DNA of 64,000 bases from NCBI GenBank assembly GCA_963682005.1, contig OY820914.1, positions 1,488,001-1,552,000 of the forward strand, given 5' to 3'. This DNA comes from CAIYUC01 sp963682005. Lineage in GTDB: Bacteria > Bacteroidota > Bacteroidia > Bacteroidales > FEN-979. A program made the position numbers and the translations under genes. Below, in pieces: positions 52,224 through 61,586 of the stretch (within the stretch, counting starts at the first letter, position 1; every line of letters begins with the position of its first letter). The notes below the pieces were generated by a model. It was not told the DNA's origin, searched no databases, and worked only from the letters and a program-made list of their open reading frames with translations.

Positions 52224-54578
52224 ATGAAGAGCATCGTTATCACTTTCATACTTCTGAGTGTTTCAATTTTATCTGTGGGCCAGTCGTCTTATCAATATGC
52301 GTGGAGATACTATACGACAGGGAATACAGGAATCCTCGGCGATTATTCTGAGGCCCTCTGGATCGATCATGAAGATAATCCATACATTGCTGCTTACACT
52401 CCCGGATGGGAGGAAGGCGGATTTTCAAAGTATATTATGCAAGACAACAGGTGGATTAATTATTCAAATGTTGAATACCCGGTAATGGGCAGCAATAGTG
52501 AGGATGGTTCATCACGAATTTCTGATATTGCTGAAGATTCAAACGGAATCCTGTGGATGGCGACCTGGCGGGGAATCCTGAAATTTGATCCATCAGTTGG
52601 GGGAAGTTCATTCATGTTCTGGGATGTGAATAATTCGTTACACCCGGGAGGAAGGACAATGGATATTGATGTTGCACCGGATGGTTCCATATGGGCAGCG
52701 GTTTTCTATTCAAACTGGGGACAGGGTGGTTTGAATCACTTTGATCCGTCCACAAACGCATGGCAATACTGGGGATACGGTTCAACAGCGAATAACTGGC
52801 CCGGCCTCATTGGTTTTTGTGAACACCTGTCTGTTCAGAATAAACCCTCCGGAGGGTATTCAGTTTGGATTGATGGTGCCGGATGGAATACGATGATTAC
52901 CTTTGATAGTGATACCCAGCTTTTTACTTTATTGCCACAAAATAGTGTGGCGGGTGAGGTGGTTGCGCTTCCCGGTAATGATTGTATTGACGGGGAAGGA
53001 AATCTTTGGGCGCTCAGGTATACCACCCCGGGTAACCCGTTTTCACTCGATTACCGTAAACCTGATGGTACCTGGGTTATTCCTTCTCAACCAACGTCTG
53101 TCTTATCGGATATATGGTCATTCAAGGCATTCGGAAATCATGAAGCGTTAATCACAGGATCAAACAGTGAAGTGTTTCAATACAACGGGTCAATCTGGCA
53201 AAGCAAAGGTATCTGGAGAGATGGTGCATTTACATACGCATTGGATATTGATGCAGCAGGGAATATCTGGGCAAGCGGAGTCGAAGGGGCTGCAAGACGG
53301 GATGTTGTGACAGGGCAATGGCAGCGCCACCGGATAACAAACTCATCCCAGGTGGATTATTTTGTAGAAGATTTATCCATTGATACGGAAGGAAATGTAT
53401 GGATGACAGGCAATGCAGGGTCGGGTATTGGAGGTTTTCAGAAATTTGACGGAACCAGGTGGACTGGCTTCAATCAATATACCTATGGTTTGGGATTTCC
53501 ATTCCCTTTCCCGACGGATAATGCAGAAGCTATTTGCTACCGCCCGTCAAATGGAACCATGGTGATAAATCCAATGTTCAATTACCTGCACAGCTGGGAT
53601 GGCTCTTCCTACAGCTTACTAAACTATGACAATTCAAGATCAAGAGGGTTGGTTGAAGATTCGCAAGGGAGGTTATGGAGTCTGGGCGAAAATGAAGGCT
53701 TGTCTTACTATAACGACGCAAACCAAATATGGACTTCAGTGCCGTTTTCAGGAACTGGCGCGGATATTAAGAAAGACCCGACCAGGCCAGGTACCGTATG
53801 GGCTTGCTCAAGTTACGAGGTGCTGAGAACTGATGGTAGTTATAATTATTCGAAAGTAGTTGATGATTTTCAGGAACTTGATCCCCAGAGTGATGTTCTG
53901 ACGGCAGTAATACCTGCACCTGATGGTATTTCCTGGGTAGGTTCAAACAAGGGATTACTTAAACTGGATGCCAACAACAACGCCTACCAGTTTTTCTCCC
54001 CATCCAACAGTGAAATCCCTGGTGAAAATATTACACCGCTTGCATATAGTCCCGACGGGATTTTGTGGTTTACGAATATTTTCAGTGTGGATACGACCCG
54101 GATTGGATTATGCTGGTTTGACGGAACTCAATTTGGTGTTTTCCCTGTTGAAGAAGGTGGCTTGCCTCACGCCCAGATCCCGGATATGGAAGTAAAAGAG
54201 GTCCAGAATGGCTATGAGTTATGGATGAGTTGTTTAAGCCGCGGTATTGCTGTGCTTAATGTTATCACAAACCCGGTAGGAATTACACAACCCCAAAAGA
54301 CTGAGGCTGCTTTGTCTTTAATGAATTACCCCAATCCATTGGCCCGGCAAACTACTTTGGTTTTTTCTTTGTTGAAGGAAGGACTCATTAGCCTTTGCAT
54401 ATATGATCTTAATGGAAAAGTAGTCCGTGATCTGGTCAGTGCCTTTTATAAATCCGGTACTTCAAGTGTTGAATGGGATGGATGCGATGACCTGGAAAAC
54501 CGGGTCAGCCCTGGAATTTACACTTGCAGGCTTACTTTTGGAAATAATTCAAGATCAATCCTGATGGTCGTTCAATAG
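52224..54578 (+). CDS. Secreted beta-propeller (two-component-regulator-propeller type) protein with T9SS domain
   Basis: 784 aa with a signal peptide (~1-20, ending SVGQ). Most of the protein is a propeller-like array of 40-50-residue units with recurrent D-x-x-G-N-x-W-x-A and G-x-L-K/R-F/Y-D motifs (EDSNGILWMATWRGILKFD, IDAAGNIWASGVEGAARRD, EDSQGRLWSLGENEGLSYY, APDGISWVGSNKGLLKLD). These are like the periplasmic propellers of hybrid two-component systems, but no membrane helix or kinase follows. The C-terminal ~85 residues (LMNYPNPLARQTTLVFSLLKEGLISLCIYDLNGKVVRDLV...) are a T9SS type A sorting domain of the FlgD-like subtype. It is probably a secreted binding protein. Confidence 0.85.
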   Translation: MKSIVITFILLSVSILSVGQSSYQYAWRYYTTGNTGILGDYSEALWIDHEDNPYIAAYTPGWEEGGFSKYIMQDNRWINYSNVEYPVMGSNSEDGSSRISDIAEDSNGILWMATWRGILKFDPSVGGSSFMFWDVNNSLHPGGRTMDIDVAPDGSIWAAVFYSNWGQGGLNHFDPSTNAWQYWGYGSTANNWPGLIGFCEHLSVQNKPSGGYSVWIDGAGWNTMITFDSDTQLFTLLPQNSVAGEVVALPGNDCIDGEGNLWALRYTTPGNPFSLDYRKPDGTWVIPSQPTSVLSDIWSFKAFGNHEALITGSNSEVFQYNGSIWQSKGIWRDGAFTYALDIDAAGNIWASGVEGAARRDVVTGQWQRHRITNSSQVDYFVEDLSIDTEGNVWMTGNAGSGIGGFQKFDGTRWTGFNQYTYGLGFPFPFPTDNAEAICYRPSNGTMVINPMFNYLHSWDGSSYSLLNYDNSRSRGLVEDSQGRLWSLGENEGLSYYNDANQIWTSVPFSGTGADIKKDPTRPGTVWACSSYEVLRTDGSYNYSKVVDDFQELDPQSDVLTAVIPAPDGISWVGSNKGLLKLDANNNAYQFFSPSNSEIPGENITPLAYSPDGILWFTNIFSVDTTRIGLCWFDGTQFGVFPVEEGGLPHAQIPDMEVKEVQNGYELWMSCLSRGIAVLNVITNPVGITQPQKTEAALSLMNYPNPLARQTTLVFSLLKEGLISLCIYDLNGKVVRDLVSAFYKSGTSSVEWDGCDDLENRVSPGIYTCRLTFGNNSRSILMVVQ

Positions 54579-54640
54579 TCAAAGGAAAAAGCCCTTTCGG
54601 AAAGCTGCCTTTTCTATCTGTCCGGAATTTTGAAAAGTTT

Positions 54641-56659
54641 TTATTTGGCGTTTAATATTAACATTTTTCTTGATTGAGAAAAGTCTTCTGCCTGAAATCT
54701 GTAGTAATAGATACCATCTGATAAGCCTTTTAAATCAAGGGTTACCGTGTATGTACCCGCGAGATTTTTCTCACTGACCACTCTAACGGCTTCAGCTCCG
54801 TTAAGATTATAAACAATCAGGTTTATCATGCCCTCCTTTGGAATTGAATACCGGATCGTCGTAAACCCATTGCAGGGATTCGGATAGTTTTGACCCAGGT
54901 AGTACCCTTTTGAACCGTTTTCGCCGGGCTCGTTGACCGAAACACTGCCCATGGTGAATTCTCCTGATGCAACAGGGCTTCCAATATAAGCAGCATCCAC
55001 TGTGCTGAGGGTCCATGAATAGAGGGTGCCGGTTTGAAGCCCGGTGAACAACCATTCAGTGACAGTACTGACATTCCCCGGCTCAGGTGTGCGTTCGGGA
55101 AGTGAAACAGGGACATTGTCATGAAATAATTTCAAGTCATACGTGAGTGCATCAGTGGGAGTGTGGTCGTCGTTGCCCGGGAGCCATGATAGACTAACTG
55201 AACTATCTGATACCTGTGTAAGGGCTAATCCCGTCGGAACTGACGGGGCCAGGTTCAGTCCGGTGGCATCGTTGCGATAAAGGTGCATCTGGGCCTCAAC
55301 CAGTCCGTTCCCTCCTGGAACGAAATATTCCCCGGCGATGAAGTAATCAAGATCGCCATCACCGTCAATGTCGAGCCACGAAAATGTACCGGCGCGATCA
55401 CCACTCGCATGTGGCGCAGGGAGTTCATTGCCTGAATCCGTAAAGACATTGTTATTATTGGTGTAAATTCTCGCCCTGCCTTCAATCTCTGCGCCTGAAT
55501 TATAATGGCCGGCGAGGAGTATGTCAATGTCACCATCGGAATCGTAGTCTGCCCAGGTCGCCGCAGTGAAATCAAACCAGCCTTCTCCGTATGGATTCGG
55601 AATGACTTCCAATGGAACAAAATTTATACTGTCGTTACGGTAAATACGAAGAGCCATTGGCGTATACGTGCCATTTAGCTCCCTGAGATTGCCGGCAACC
55701 AGTATATCGAGATCGCCATCTCCGTCATAATCCCCCCATTGAGCTTCTCCATGTTCAATGCTTAATGAGCCCAGGATGCTATCTCCGGTGAAAACACCAT
55801 TGCCATCATTACGGTAACGACGGATAAAACCATCATCGTACACCGGTGCAATGTTCACAAGCAGCAGATCAAGATCACCATCGCCGTCATAATCTGCCCA
55901 TGAACTCTGAGCGTGCATGGTTGGTTCGAAAACAGAATCAAATTCAGTAAAGATCCATCCCCCGGTACTGTTCGGTCCGTCATTCCGCATTAATGCCGTA
56001 TGATAAGTGTAGGTATTAAAATCAAAGACTGAAGGGATCAACAGGTCAAAGTCGCCATCATTGTCATAATCTGCCCAGGTGATTGACCGCAGATTAAAAT
56101 AGGCCTGGCTGTTGTCCTCCCAATAACCGGGTAAATTAGTGTCGGTTAAAACAAGCGTTCCGCTGTCATTTCTGTAAATCACGGTATTTCCATCCGTTCC
56201 GACCACAAGATCAAGATCACCATCCCCATCAGCATCCCCCCAGGCCATATCGGATGCTCCTGCTGTAAGTGTCCCGAGCGGTACATTGAAATACGTGAAC
56301 CTCCATTTATCAGGGTCTGAAAGACTGTCATTCCGCATGAGGATCAGTTTGTCTTCCGCTCCGACATTGTAAACGACATAGTACCCCAGAACCGCGATAT
56401 CGAGATCACCATCATTATCATAGTCGGCGGAGGAAGTTGAGATGACCCAAAAATCTTCATCCGGCGGAGTGATAAAAAGAGAATCGGTTGGTGATATTTC
56501 CGAAAAAGTGGCGAAGGTTGAATCAGGATGGGCCATTCTTGCACAAATTCCCTTATTATCCAAGGTAAACGGGACCAAATATTTTGCATCTTGCTGACCA
56601 ATGGCAGAAAGAGAAAAAAGTCCGAAAATGATCAATAGAGTAAAAAGATTCTTTTTCAT
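54641..56659 (-). CDS. Secreted FG-GAP/VCBS-repeat protein with Fn3 and T9SS domains
   Basis: 672 aa with a signal peptide (~1-21, ending SAIGQ). Residues ~60-465 hold seven D-x-D-x-D-G-D-x-D calcium-loop repeats followed by L/I-x-V/L-x-G strands (DYDNDGDLDIAV, DADGDGDLDLVV, DYDGDGDLDILVAG and so on). This is the FG-GAP/VCBS beta-propeller seen in adhesins. A fibronectin type III domain follows (~475-570; APSVPTGLALTQVSDSSVSLSWLPG). The C-terminus is a T9SS type A sorting domain (YLGQNYPNPCNGFTTIRYSIPKEGMINLIVYNLNG...GIYYYRFQAEDFSQSRKMLIL). Calcium binding by the aspartate loops is expected. Confidence 0.88.
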   Translation of the reverse strand: MKKNLFTLLIIFGLFSLSAIGQQDAKYLVPFTLDNKGICARMAHPDSTFATFSEISPTDSLFITPPDEDFWVISTSSADYDNDGDLDIAVLGYYVVYNVGAEDKLILMRNDSLSDPDKWRFTYFNVPLGTLTAGASDMAWGDADGDGDLDLVVGTDGNTVIYRNDSGTLVLTDTNLPGYWEDNSQAYFNLRSITWADYDNDGDFDLLIPSVFDFNTYTYHTALMRNDGPNSTGGWIFTEFDSVFEPTMHAQSSWADYDGDGDLDLLLVNIAPVYDDGFIRRYRNDGNGVFTGDSILGSLSIEHGEAQWGDYDGDGDLDILVAGNLRELNGTYTPMALRIYRNDSINFVPLEVIPNPYGEGWFDFTAATWADYDSDGDIDILLAGHYNSGAEIEGRARIYTNNNNVFTDSGNELPAPHASGDRAGTFSWLDIDGDGDLDYFIAGEYFVPGGNGLVEAQMHLYRNDATGLNLAPSVPTGLALTQVSDSSVSLSWLPGNDDHTPTDALTYDLKLFHDNVPVSLPERTPEPGNVSTVTEWLFTGLQTGTLYSWTLSTVDAAYIGSPVASGEFTMGSVSVNEPGENGSKGYYLGQNYPNPCNGFTTIRYSIPKEGMINLIVYNLNGAEAVRVVSEKNLAGTYTVTLDLKGLSDGIYYYRFQAEDFSQSRKMLILNAK

Positions 56660-56730
56660 AAACGTCTCCTGAAATTGTATTAAGGGTAAAAACTGTGATT
56701 ATTGCAATATTTATTTAGACTAGTTTTAAA

Positions 56731-56760
56731 CAAAAATAATTCTATTTGTCCGGAAATCAA
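56731..56760 (-). promoter_or_regulatory. Promoter of the FG-GAP protein gene
   Basis: Minus strand: TTG (56760-56758), 19-nt spacer, TATTTTTG (56738-56731). Both boxes fit the Bacteroidota consensus; the leader is about 70 nt. Confidence 0.6.
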
Positions 56761-56816
56761 TATTTCCATTTGTTAAAGATTGTTAATTGCTGATTTTGAG
56801 GGACCGGCCCTGTTGC

Positions 56817-57232
56817 CTAAAGCTGGCCGATGAAAAAATCGCCAGAGGTGACGCGGAACGGGCCCATCAGATCGCGGCCGTCGAGGCTGTAGACCCATAT
56901 TGTGGCCGAACAGGAATTGGATTCAGCGGCAGGATAACTTATACGAACCTTCATGCTGCGCTTGCTGTCTGTATTGACCGATGGCCTTATGGGTGCAACT
57001 CCTTCCTGGAACCAGGCTTTGTGGATGACTTCCACATCGTAAGAAGGAATAGGATACTACTTGGCCGTGAGTCCTTCCGATAGCAATTCAACCAGGTCCA
57101 TCTGCTCGGCAGTTTGATGCCTTGGTATAAAGAAGAGCGATGTCATAATTGATCAGCGGCTGAAGTACGGGCACATCCCGAAATCAGGATGAACAGGAGT
57201 AAAGTTATGATCCGTGCAGACGGATTCCTCAT
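56817..57232 (-). pseudogene. Decayed lipoprotein gene downstream of the response regulator
   Basis: From an ATG at 57232 the minus strand encodes a clean lipoprotein signal (IITLLLFILISGC) but stops after 29 codons at a TGA that overlaps another ATG. A second frame is open for 29 codons and stops, and a third is open to 56817 (YDVEVIHKAWFQEG...VRISYPAAESNS...IWVYSLDGRD...FFIGQL). This stepwise change of frame along one protein-like sequence points to at least two frameshifts in a single lipoprotein gene. It begins 25 nt after the regulator gene ends, so it was probably in its operon. The original family is not recognised. Confidence 0.45.
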
Positions 57233-57257
57233 GCGCAAATCTTCTAAAAATACCAAT

Positions 57258-57911
57258 TCATTGCGCAAGACCACTCCCGTATTTCGTCCGGTAATAGAAC
57301 CGGATCAAAGATGAAGTGTTCTCCATCCCGGTTTTTTCAAGGATGCTGAGGCGGTGATTATCGACCGTCCGGTTGCTGATGCCCAGCCGTTCGCCGATCT
57401 TCATCGAAGTGAGTCCGGCGATGATCAGTTCCAGTACCTGGTACTCTCTTTCCGTCAGGGTTATCCCATTGAATATCCGGTTGGTGACTTGTTCCTCTGA
57501 CTTGCTGCAGGCCTGATCCATGATCTCGCCGTTTATGTAATGTTTTCCCGTTGAGGCAGCAATAATTGCATCATACAGGGCCTGGTTCGATGAATTTTTC
57601 GTAACGAATCCTTTAATGCCTGCAGCAAGACATTCATGGATCTTTTCCTCGGTCAGTTCCTGTGAAAGCATGATGATCTGGGTCTGTGGGTATTTTTCCC
57701 TGATGGAGAGGGCCGCCTGGATCCCGTCGAGATTTGGCATCAGGATATCCATCAGGACAACGTGAGGCAATTGGCGCCCTGCCTCTTCTATGGCTTCAAG
57801 TCCATCGCCAGCCTGGAAAAATTCCCATTCAGGATCGTAATTCATAAGGATGCTTATTGTTCCCCTACGGAAGATACCCTGGTCGTCAACAAGTAGTATG
57901 CGTAGTTTCAT
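57258..57911 (-). CDS. NarL/LuxR-type response regulator (orphan)
   Basis: 217 aa. The receiver domain (~1-120) has the acidic pocket D9-D10, phosphoacceptor Asp55 (VVLMDILMP) and the conserved Lys105 (FVTKNSS). The C-terminal LuxR-type helix-turn-helix (~150-200) reads LTEREYQVLELIIAGLTSMKIGERLGISNRTVDNHR. All residues needed for phosphorylation and DNA binding are present. It would act as a transcription factor under a sensor kinase, but no kinase is encoded nearby, so it is an orphan here. The downstream lipoprotein gene has decayed. Confidence 0.92.
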   Translation of the reverse strand: MKLRILLVDDQGIFRRGTISILMNYDPEWEFFQAGDGLEAIEEAGRQLPHVVLMDILMPNLDGIQAALSIREKYPQTQIIMLSQELTEEKIHECLAAGIKGFVTKNSSNQALYDAIIAASTGKHYINGEIMDQACSKSEEQVTNRIFNGITLTEREYQVLELIIAGLTSMKIGERLGISNRTVDNHRLSILEKTGMENTSSLIRFYYRTKYGSGLAQ

Positions 57912-58065
57912 GTCATTTTGTTTAGGTGGTCGGGTTTTAAGAGAATTTTAAAATCACATCGAAATTAAATAAATAATTAATGATCCGCAAATCAAATTTT
58001 GCTATAAGTTGGCTCTCTTATAAGCCTGAGTCGGCTCTTTATCTGAACCGATGAAGATATCAGAA

Positions 58066-58602
58066 TCAAATTTGGCCGAACCATTCATGAACCGGGATCC
58101 CTCTTTTCTTTCCGGCTGCAACAACGATCTTTCCGCAGGTAACGGAATCCTCCAGCGCATCGTGATGCCGGAATTCGATGTCGAGGTAGGAAGCCAGGTT
58201 TGCCAGGTTGTATCCTCCCTCCAGGCAGCCGCTTCCAAAGGCCCGGCGGGCAACTTTCACAGAATCCAGCCACTGAACATGAAAAGGTTCAAGCCCATAT
58301 TTCTCATAGGCTTTCGCGAATGCAACCCGGTCAAATGGGGAGTGATGTACAACGATATTGTTTTCAAACATTTGTCGGAGTAAAGGATAAACATGAGGGA
58401 AGGCTGGCTGACCTCTTACCATATCGGGTGTAATCCCATGGATCTCAATGAACCGCCAGTGAAAATAATCCTGCGGATCAACATATGACATCCATGTATC
58501 TGCCAGGATTCCATCATCGAAAACCCCCACACCGATCTGGCAGATCGCGGACTGATCCGGGTTGGCTGTTTCAACATCGAGGGAGTAGAATCTCATGGTC
58601 AT
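58066..58602 (-). CDS. DnaQ-like 3'-5' exonuclease (DEDDh)
   Basis: 178 aa. The first exonuclease motif FYSLDVETA gives the two metal-binding acids (D9, E11). The second region carries HHSPFDRVAFAKAYEKYG, and the third HHDALEDSVTCGKI supplies the general-base His and last Asp of the DEDDh type. An intermediate IHGITPDMVRGQPAF is also typical. Members remove nucleotides from 3' ends, in proofreading or as free exonucleases. With no polymerase or BRCT domain it is the stand-alone type. ATG at 58602 or 58596 are both possible starts. Confidence 0.9.
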   Translation of the reverse strand: MTMRFYSLDVETANPDQSAICQIGVGVFDDGILADTWMSYVDPQDYFHWRFIEIHGITPDMVRGQPAFPHVYPLLRQMFENNIVVHHSPFDRVAFAKAYEKYGLEPFHVQWLDSVKVARRAFGSGCLEGGYNLANLASYLDIEFRHHDALEDSVTCGKIVVAAGKKRGIPVHEWFGQI

Positions 58603-58976
58603 TGATCAGGATGAACGGGCAAAGGAAATCATTTTTGTAAGATCAGGAAAAGAATACACGTCAAAGTTACTCAGGATCATGATCTGTGATTCAAAGAACA
58701 TATTGATTTTGTGCCGGCCATGGCGTTGGTTACCCTAACAAAAATTCCAATTACTTTCCTTCCGGAGCAATTTCCGGTAACATTTCCCTCCCGTTCGTCA
58801 GAAAATTCAGTTCGGGAGCAGTTCGAGAGCACTTCGGGAGGAAACCGGGAGGAGAAAGAAGGAATCCGGGTTGGCAATCCTGGTTTGTGCTTTTTTTGAC
58901 AGACCCTAACAAGAGATCGGAAATCCCGGGCTTGCCATGGGGTTCATACCTGTGATTTGACTCTTTCTGTTCCTGA
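58603..58976. other. Intergenic region with an 11-bp tandem repeat
   Basis: Short frames on both strands overlap and have low-information composition, so none is called. The only clear structure is the tandem 11-mer at 58810-58853. Confidence 0.4.
58810..58853. repeat. Four-copy 11-bp tandem repeat
   Basis: GTTCGGGAGCA, GTTCGAGAGCA, CTTCGGGAGGA, AACCGGGAGGA: four consecutive 11-mers sharing CGgGAGcA. An 11-bp period puts each copy on the same face of the helix. Confidence 0.6.
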
Positions 58977-59870
58977 TTAAAAACCGGCCCTTGTTTCTTT
59001 AACATTCTCAAAGATAAGCGATTTGATCAACTTTTTCGCATTCTCCAATTCTTTCTTCGGGTTTTCAGCAAAGCATATAATCATATCGGAATCTGAGATT
59101 GGACTGGAAATCCCAACATATTTCATCAACTCTACATCCAGGTCAAAATCCGAAGGGCCGAATGCAAAAAGGTACCTGGTAAACCACATAAAAGTATTGA
59201 AGTTGATATCTGCCGTTTTTTTTCGCTTGTCATAAGACAACACAGCCTCATCCCAAAGTTCTTTAAGGTAAAAATGTTCGTTATTCAAGCCATGGCGCTT
59301 GATTTCCGTCGGCTGGTAGTTTTTATTTCCGGTAATCAGTTCTGAAAATACTTTTTCAAGAAATGGTGTCATACTACTGAAATCGCTATGCTCAAAAATG
59401 CATTCTCCTTCAGAAAGGTCATAGTGAAAGACGAGATGTTCACATTCTTCCTCTGCATCGCAATAAGGACATTCCGGCCTTGATTCTTCTTCACCATCCT
59501 CATCTTCGTCCTCATCTTCATCCTCATCCGGATCCGAAAGATCCTCAACCAGCAGACCGGATAAGGTTTTCAGGACGTTATTTTTCTCATTATTCCGAAT
59601 GTAGTATGTTTTATTCTGTTCTTCAACCGTGAAATCATCCGGAGTTAATTCAAAAGAAACGATGTATGCACAGGGAAGGTATACCAGTTGGTGTGTCGCA
59701 TGGATCCTGCCGTATATGAATGTCCACTGACTATCCGTATTATCTCCGATCAGGTAGGGTTCAAGCAAAAGGGTTTCATGCGAGCCATCAATCCACACCA
59801 AATGCACGCTGATAACTTTGTAACTGTCAAGACAATCACTCAATTTCTGGATAAGGCTCAACGGATCCAT
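58977..59870 (-). CDS. Hypothetical protein with acidic tract and Cys/His cluster
   Basis: 297 aa, no signal peptide or membrane segment. The N-terminal ~110 residues are mixed alpha/beta (VISVHLVWIDGSHETLLLEPYLIG). A run of Asp/Glu at ~113-129 separates it from a Cys/His cluster at ~133-149 (CPYCDAEEECEHLVFHYD), which looks like a metal-binding knuckle. The last ~140 residues are helical and acidic. I do not recognise the family; the Cys/His cluster with an acidic linker is reminiscent of toxin-immunity or phage-defence accessory proteins, but this is only resemblance. A 37-aa ORF ends 6 nt upstream on the same strand. Confidence 0.7.
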   Translation of the reverse strand: MDPLSLIQKLSDCLDSYKVISVHLVWIDGSHETLLLEPYLIGDNTDSQWTFIYGRIHATHQLVYLPCAYIVSFELTPDDFTVEEQNKTYYIRNNEKNNVLKTLSGLLVEDLSDPDEDEDEDEDEDGEEESRPECPYCDAEEECEHLVFHYDLSEGECIFEHSDFSSMTPFLEKVFSELITGNKNYQPTEIKRHGLNNEHFYLKELWDEAVLSYDKRKKTADINFNTFMWFTRYLFAFGPSDFDLDVELMKYVGISSPISDSDMIICFAENPKKELENAKKLIKSLIFENVKETRAGF

Positions 59871-59876
59871 TTGTTT

Positions 59877-59990
59877 TCAGTTTGTTATTTGCGTTTTATC
59901 ATCATCCAGGTAGAAATCCCGTGTCGTATCCTGCATTTTCCTGATTTTCTCACTATAGTTCGTTCTTGCAGATTTTTCCTTTTCAAACAT
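59877..59990 (-). CDS. Small charged protein, 37 aa, upstream of the hypothetical gene
   Basis: The frame from the ATG at 59990 reads MFEKEKSARTNYSEKIRKMQDTT..., ending in DDDKTQITN and TGA, six nucleotides before the ATG of the next gene. Close spacing on the same strand and a helical charged composition support a real small gene or a leader peptide that affects translation of the downstream gene. There is no known family. Confidence 0.45.
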   Translation of the reverse strand: MFEKEKSARTNYSEKIRKMQDTTRDFYLDDDKTQITN

Positions 59991-60124
59991 TATTTTAATA
60001 TCTGCTATATTTCTGAAAGTTAAGACAATAATATAAAATCACCCGCATAATACCTCATAAATTGAATTATGTCAACGGAATCGCGTTATGTTAAGTGCTA
60101 ATACCTGCTTTAAAGTGGTTTGGG

Positions 60125-60910
60125 TTAATTATGACGTGACCGGTATTCCTTCCAATCCCTGAAATATTTCAGGGAATCCATAAATCCGAGAATTTTGTGG
60201 ATCGTCAAGGATTCCAGCCCTTCTCGTCCGAAGGAATACGTCAATACCTCCCCGGACTTATCTTTTATTTCACAGCCGATGGCAGGAAAATAAGTATTTT
60301 CATACTTTCTGAAATAATCAGAAATCTTAATGCATGTGAAATTTCCGCTTTCATATAGCATTCTCAGTTTGTTTGAATTATACACTTCATAGTTATAGAT
60401 GAACCTGCCCTCAGAATGTTCATGGCTGAAAACTTTCCTGATCCAAAGGCTGATCTTGTCATCACCGTCATGATTATCAGAGATTGAACTCATCTGAGAT
60501 CTCTTATAGATAGGGAACCAGGAATCTTGTTCTGGTAACCTGGATTGATATGGATAAACTGTTGCCGGGGCTGATTTATCCAATGGTTCTTCGCCAATCT
60601 CCAGGTACATGCCCCTTGGTTTAAAGATCAACCGAAAACCATTCTGCTCGAATTCAGGAATTTCACCTTTTGATCCTGCACCCTGGTAACTGTGCCCGAA
60701 GAAGTAGGTGAAATGCCTGTTATTTAAATAGAAATCGAAATAAACATGCATGTCCCTTCCATTGTTTGGCGTTGATGTTCTGACATTAATAAGGATGTTG
60801 TTTCCCCGCCAGAGAAAGACTACCCGGTTATGGTAATCATCGTACCGGAATATCCAATGGCAAAAGAATAACGGAGTGTAATTGCTGCTGATTTCTTTTT
60901 CTGTTTCCAT
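60125..60910 (-). CDS. Hypothetical protein, 261 aa
   Basis: Soluble, no signal peptide or membrane helix, rich in aromatic and charged residues. The N-terminal half is beta-rich (RVVFLWRGNNILINVRTS, MHVYFDFYLNNRHFTYFFGHS, GFRLIFKPRGMYLEIGEEPLD). The C-terminal half has a long helical end (GLESLTIHKILGFMDSLKYFRDWKEY). I do not recognise it. Together with the neighbouring 297-aa protein it lies between the exonuclease and the tRNA gene, a common place for accessory genes, but no mobility gene is present. Confidence 0.6.
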   Translation of the reverse strand: METEKEISSNYTPLFFCHWIFRYDDYHNRVVFLWRGNNILINVRTSTPNNGRDMHVYFDFYLNNRHFTYFFGHSYQGAGSKGEIPEFEQNGFRLIFKPRGMYLEIGEEPLDKSAPATVYPYQSRLPEQDSWFPIYKRSQMSSISDNHDGDDKISLWIRKVFSHEHSEGRFIYNYEVYNSNKLRMLYESGNFTCIKISDYFRKYENTYFPAIGCEIKDKSGEVLTYSFGREGLESLTIHKILGFMDSLKYFRDWKEYRSRHN

Positions 60911-61300
60911 GGCAATAAAGTTTTAAGGTTAAACAATATTGCATCCTGAAAACGCGGCGGAAATGAAGGGAAAAGACGGATTGGAACCTTTTTTGACCTT
61001 TCGATCCGCATCGTTTTACCACCGTGGCGTTCCCACCCGGTTGGTTCCCATTGAAGGGATCTTGATGCTTTGACAAATTTAAGACTTTGTACTGAACTTA
61101 AAACGAAAATAAATATAAATTATTATTAGCGTAAAGTGAAAAGAAATCCGTGATTATCCATATTCGCAGAAGGTGGTCTGTGATATCTCTGCTCTGGGAA
61201 AGGTGGGCTGTTACAATGAAAAATGAAGAATGAAGAATGAAGAATGAAGAATGAGCAATAAAGAATTCGTCAATCTGAATTCGAAAATCTAACATAGCGG
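60911..61300. other. Intergenic region between hypothetical gene and tRNA-Val
   Basis: No coding signal that I can support. It holds the 7-bp tandem repeat next to the tRNA gene (61223-61253). Confidence 0.4.
61223..61253. repeat. Short tandem repeat (AATGAAG-type) near tRNA-Val
   Basis: Four successive 7-mers AATGAAG/GAATGAA downstream of the tRNA 3' end, with a looser series of the same word (AATGAATAATGAGCAGTGAGCAATGAAC) on its other side at 61386-61412. The words resemble the simple heptamer repeats common between Bacteroidota genes. Confidence 0.6.
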
Positions 61301-61378
61301 TGGTGGGATGTGGGAGACTCGAACTCCCGACCTCATGCGTGTGAAGCATGCGCTCTGAACCGACTGAGCTAACATCCC
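61301..61378 (-). tRNA. tRNA-Val (anticodon CAC)
   Basis: Read on the minus strand: acceptor GGGATGT pairs with ACATCCC, followed by A and an encoded CCA. The D-arm GCTC/GAGC has AGTCGGTTC in the loop. The anticodon stem CATGC/GCATG encloses the loop TTCACAC, giving anticodon CAC. The T-arm GGGAG/CTCCC has the TTCGAGT loop. All stems pair, so the gene looks functional. It reads GUG codons. Confidence 0.93.
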
Positions 61379-61586
61379 GCTGGATAATGAATAATGAGCA
61401 GTGAGCAATGAACAATATTAAAAAACGAAATTACGAAATAAATCATGATCTCCTAATTATGAATCATGAAAATTGAATCATGAATTTTGACCTGTCTGGA
61501 ATTCTTCGTATCTTGCAACATGATTTTCCGAACGTAAGGAAATGACGAATCTCACTTATTTACAAATACTACTAAAACTACACGCA

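Noticed and set aside
58711..59011. Short ORFs on both strands around the 11-bp repeat
   Set aside because: They overlap each other in opposite directions, have no family features and depend on the tandem repeat for length.
58977..61378. Genomic island integrated at the tRNA-Val gene
   Set aside because: No integrase, no second copy of the tRNA 3' end in the window and no mobility gene; only two unknown proteins lie next to it.
61223..61412. Possible CRISPR-like array around tRNA-Val
   Set aside because: Repeat units are 7 nt with no spacers of constant length and no cas genes; it is a simple tandem repeat.
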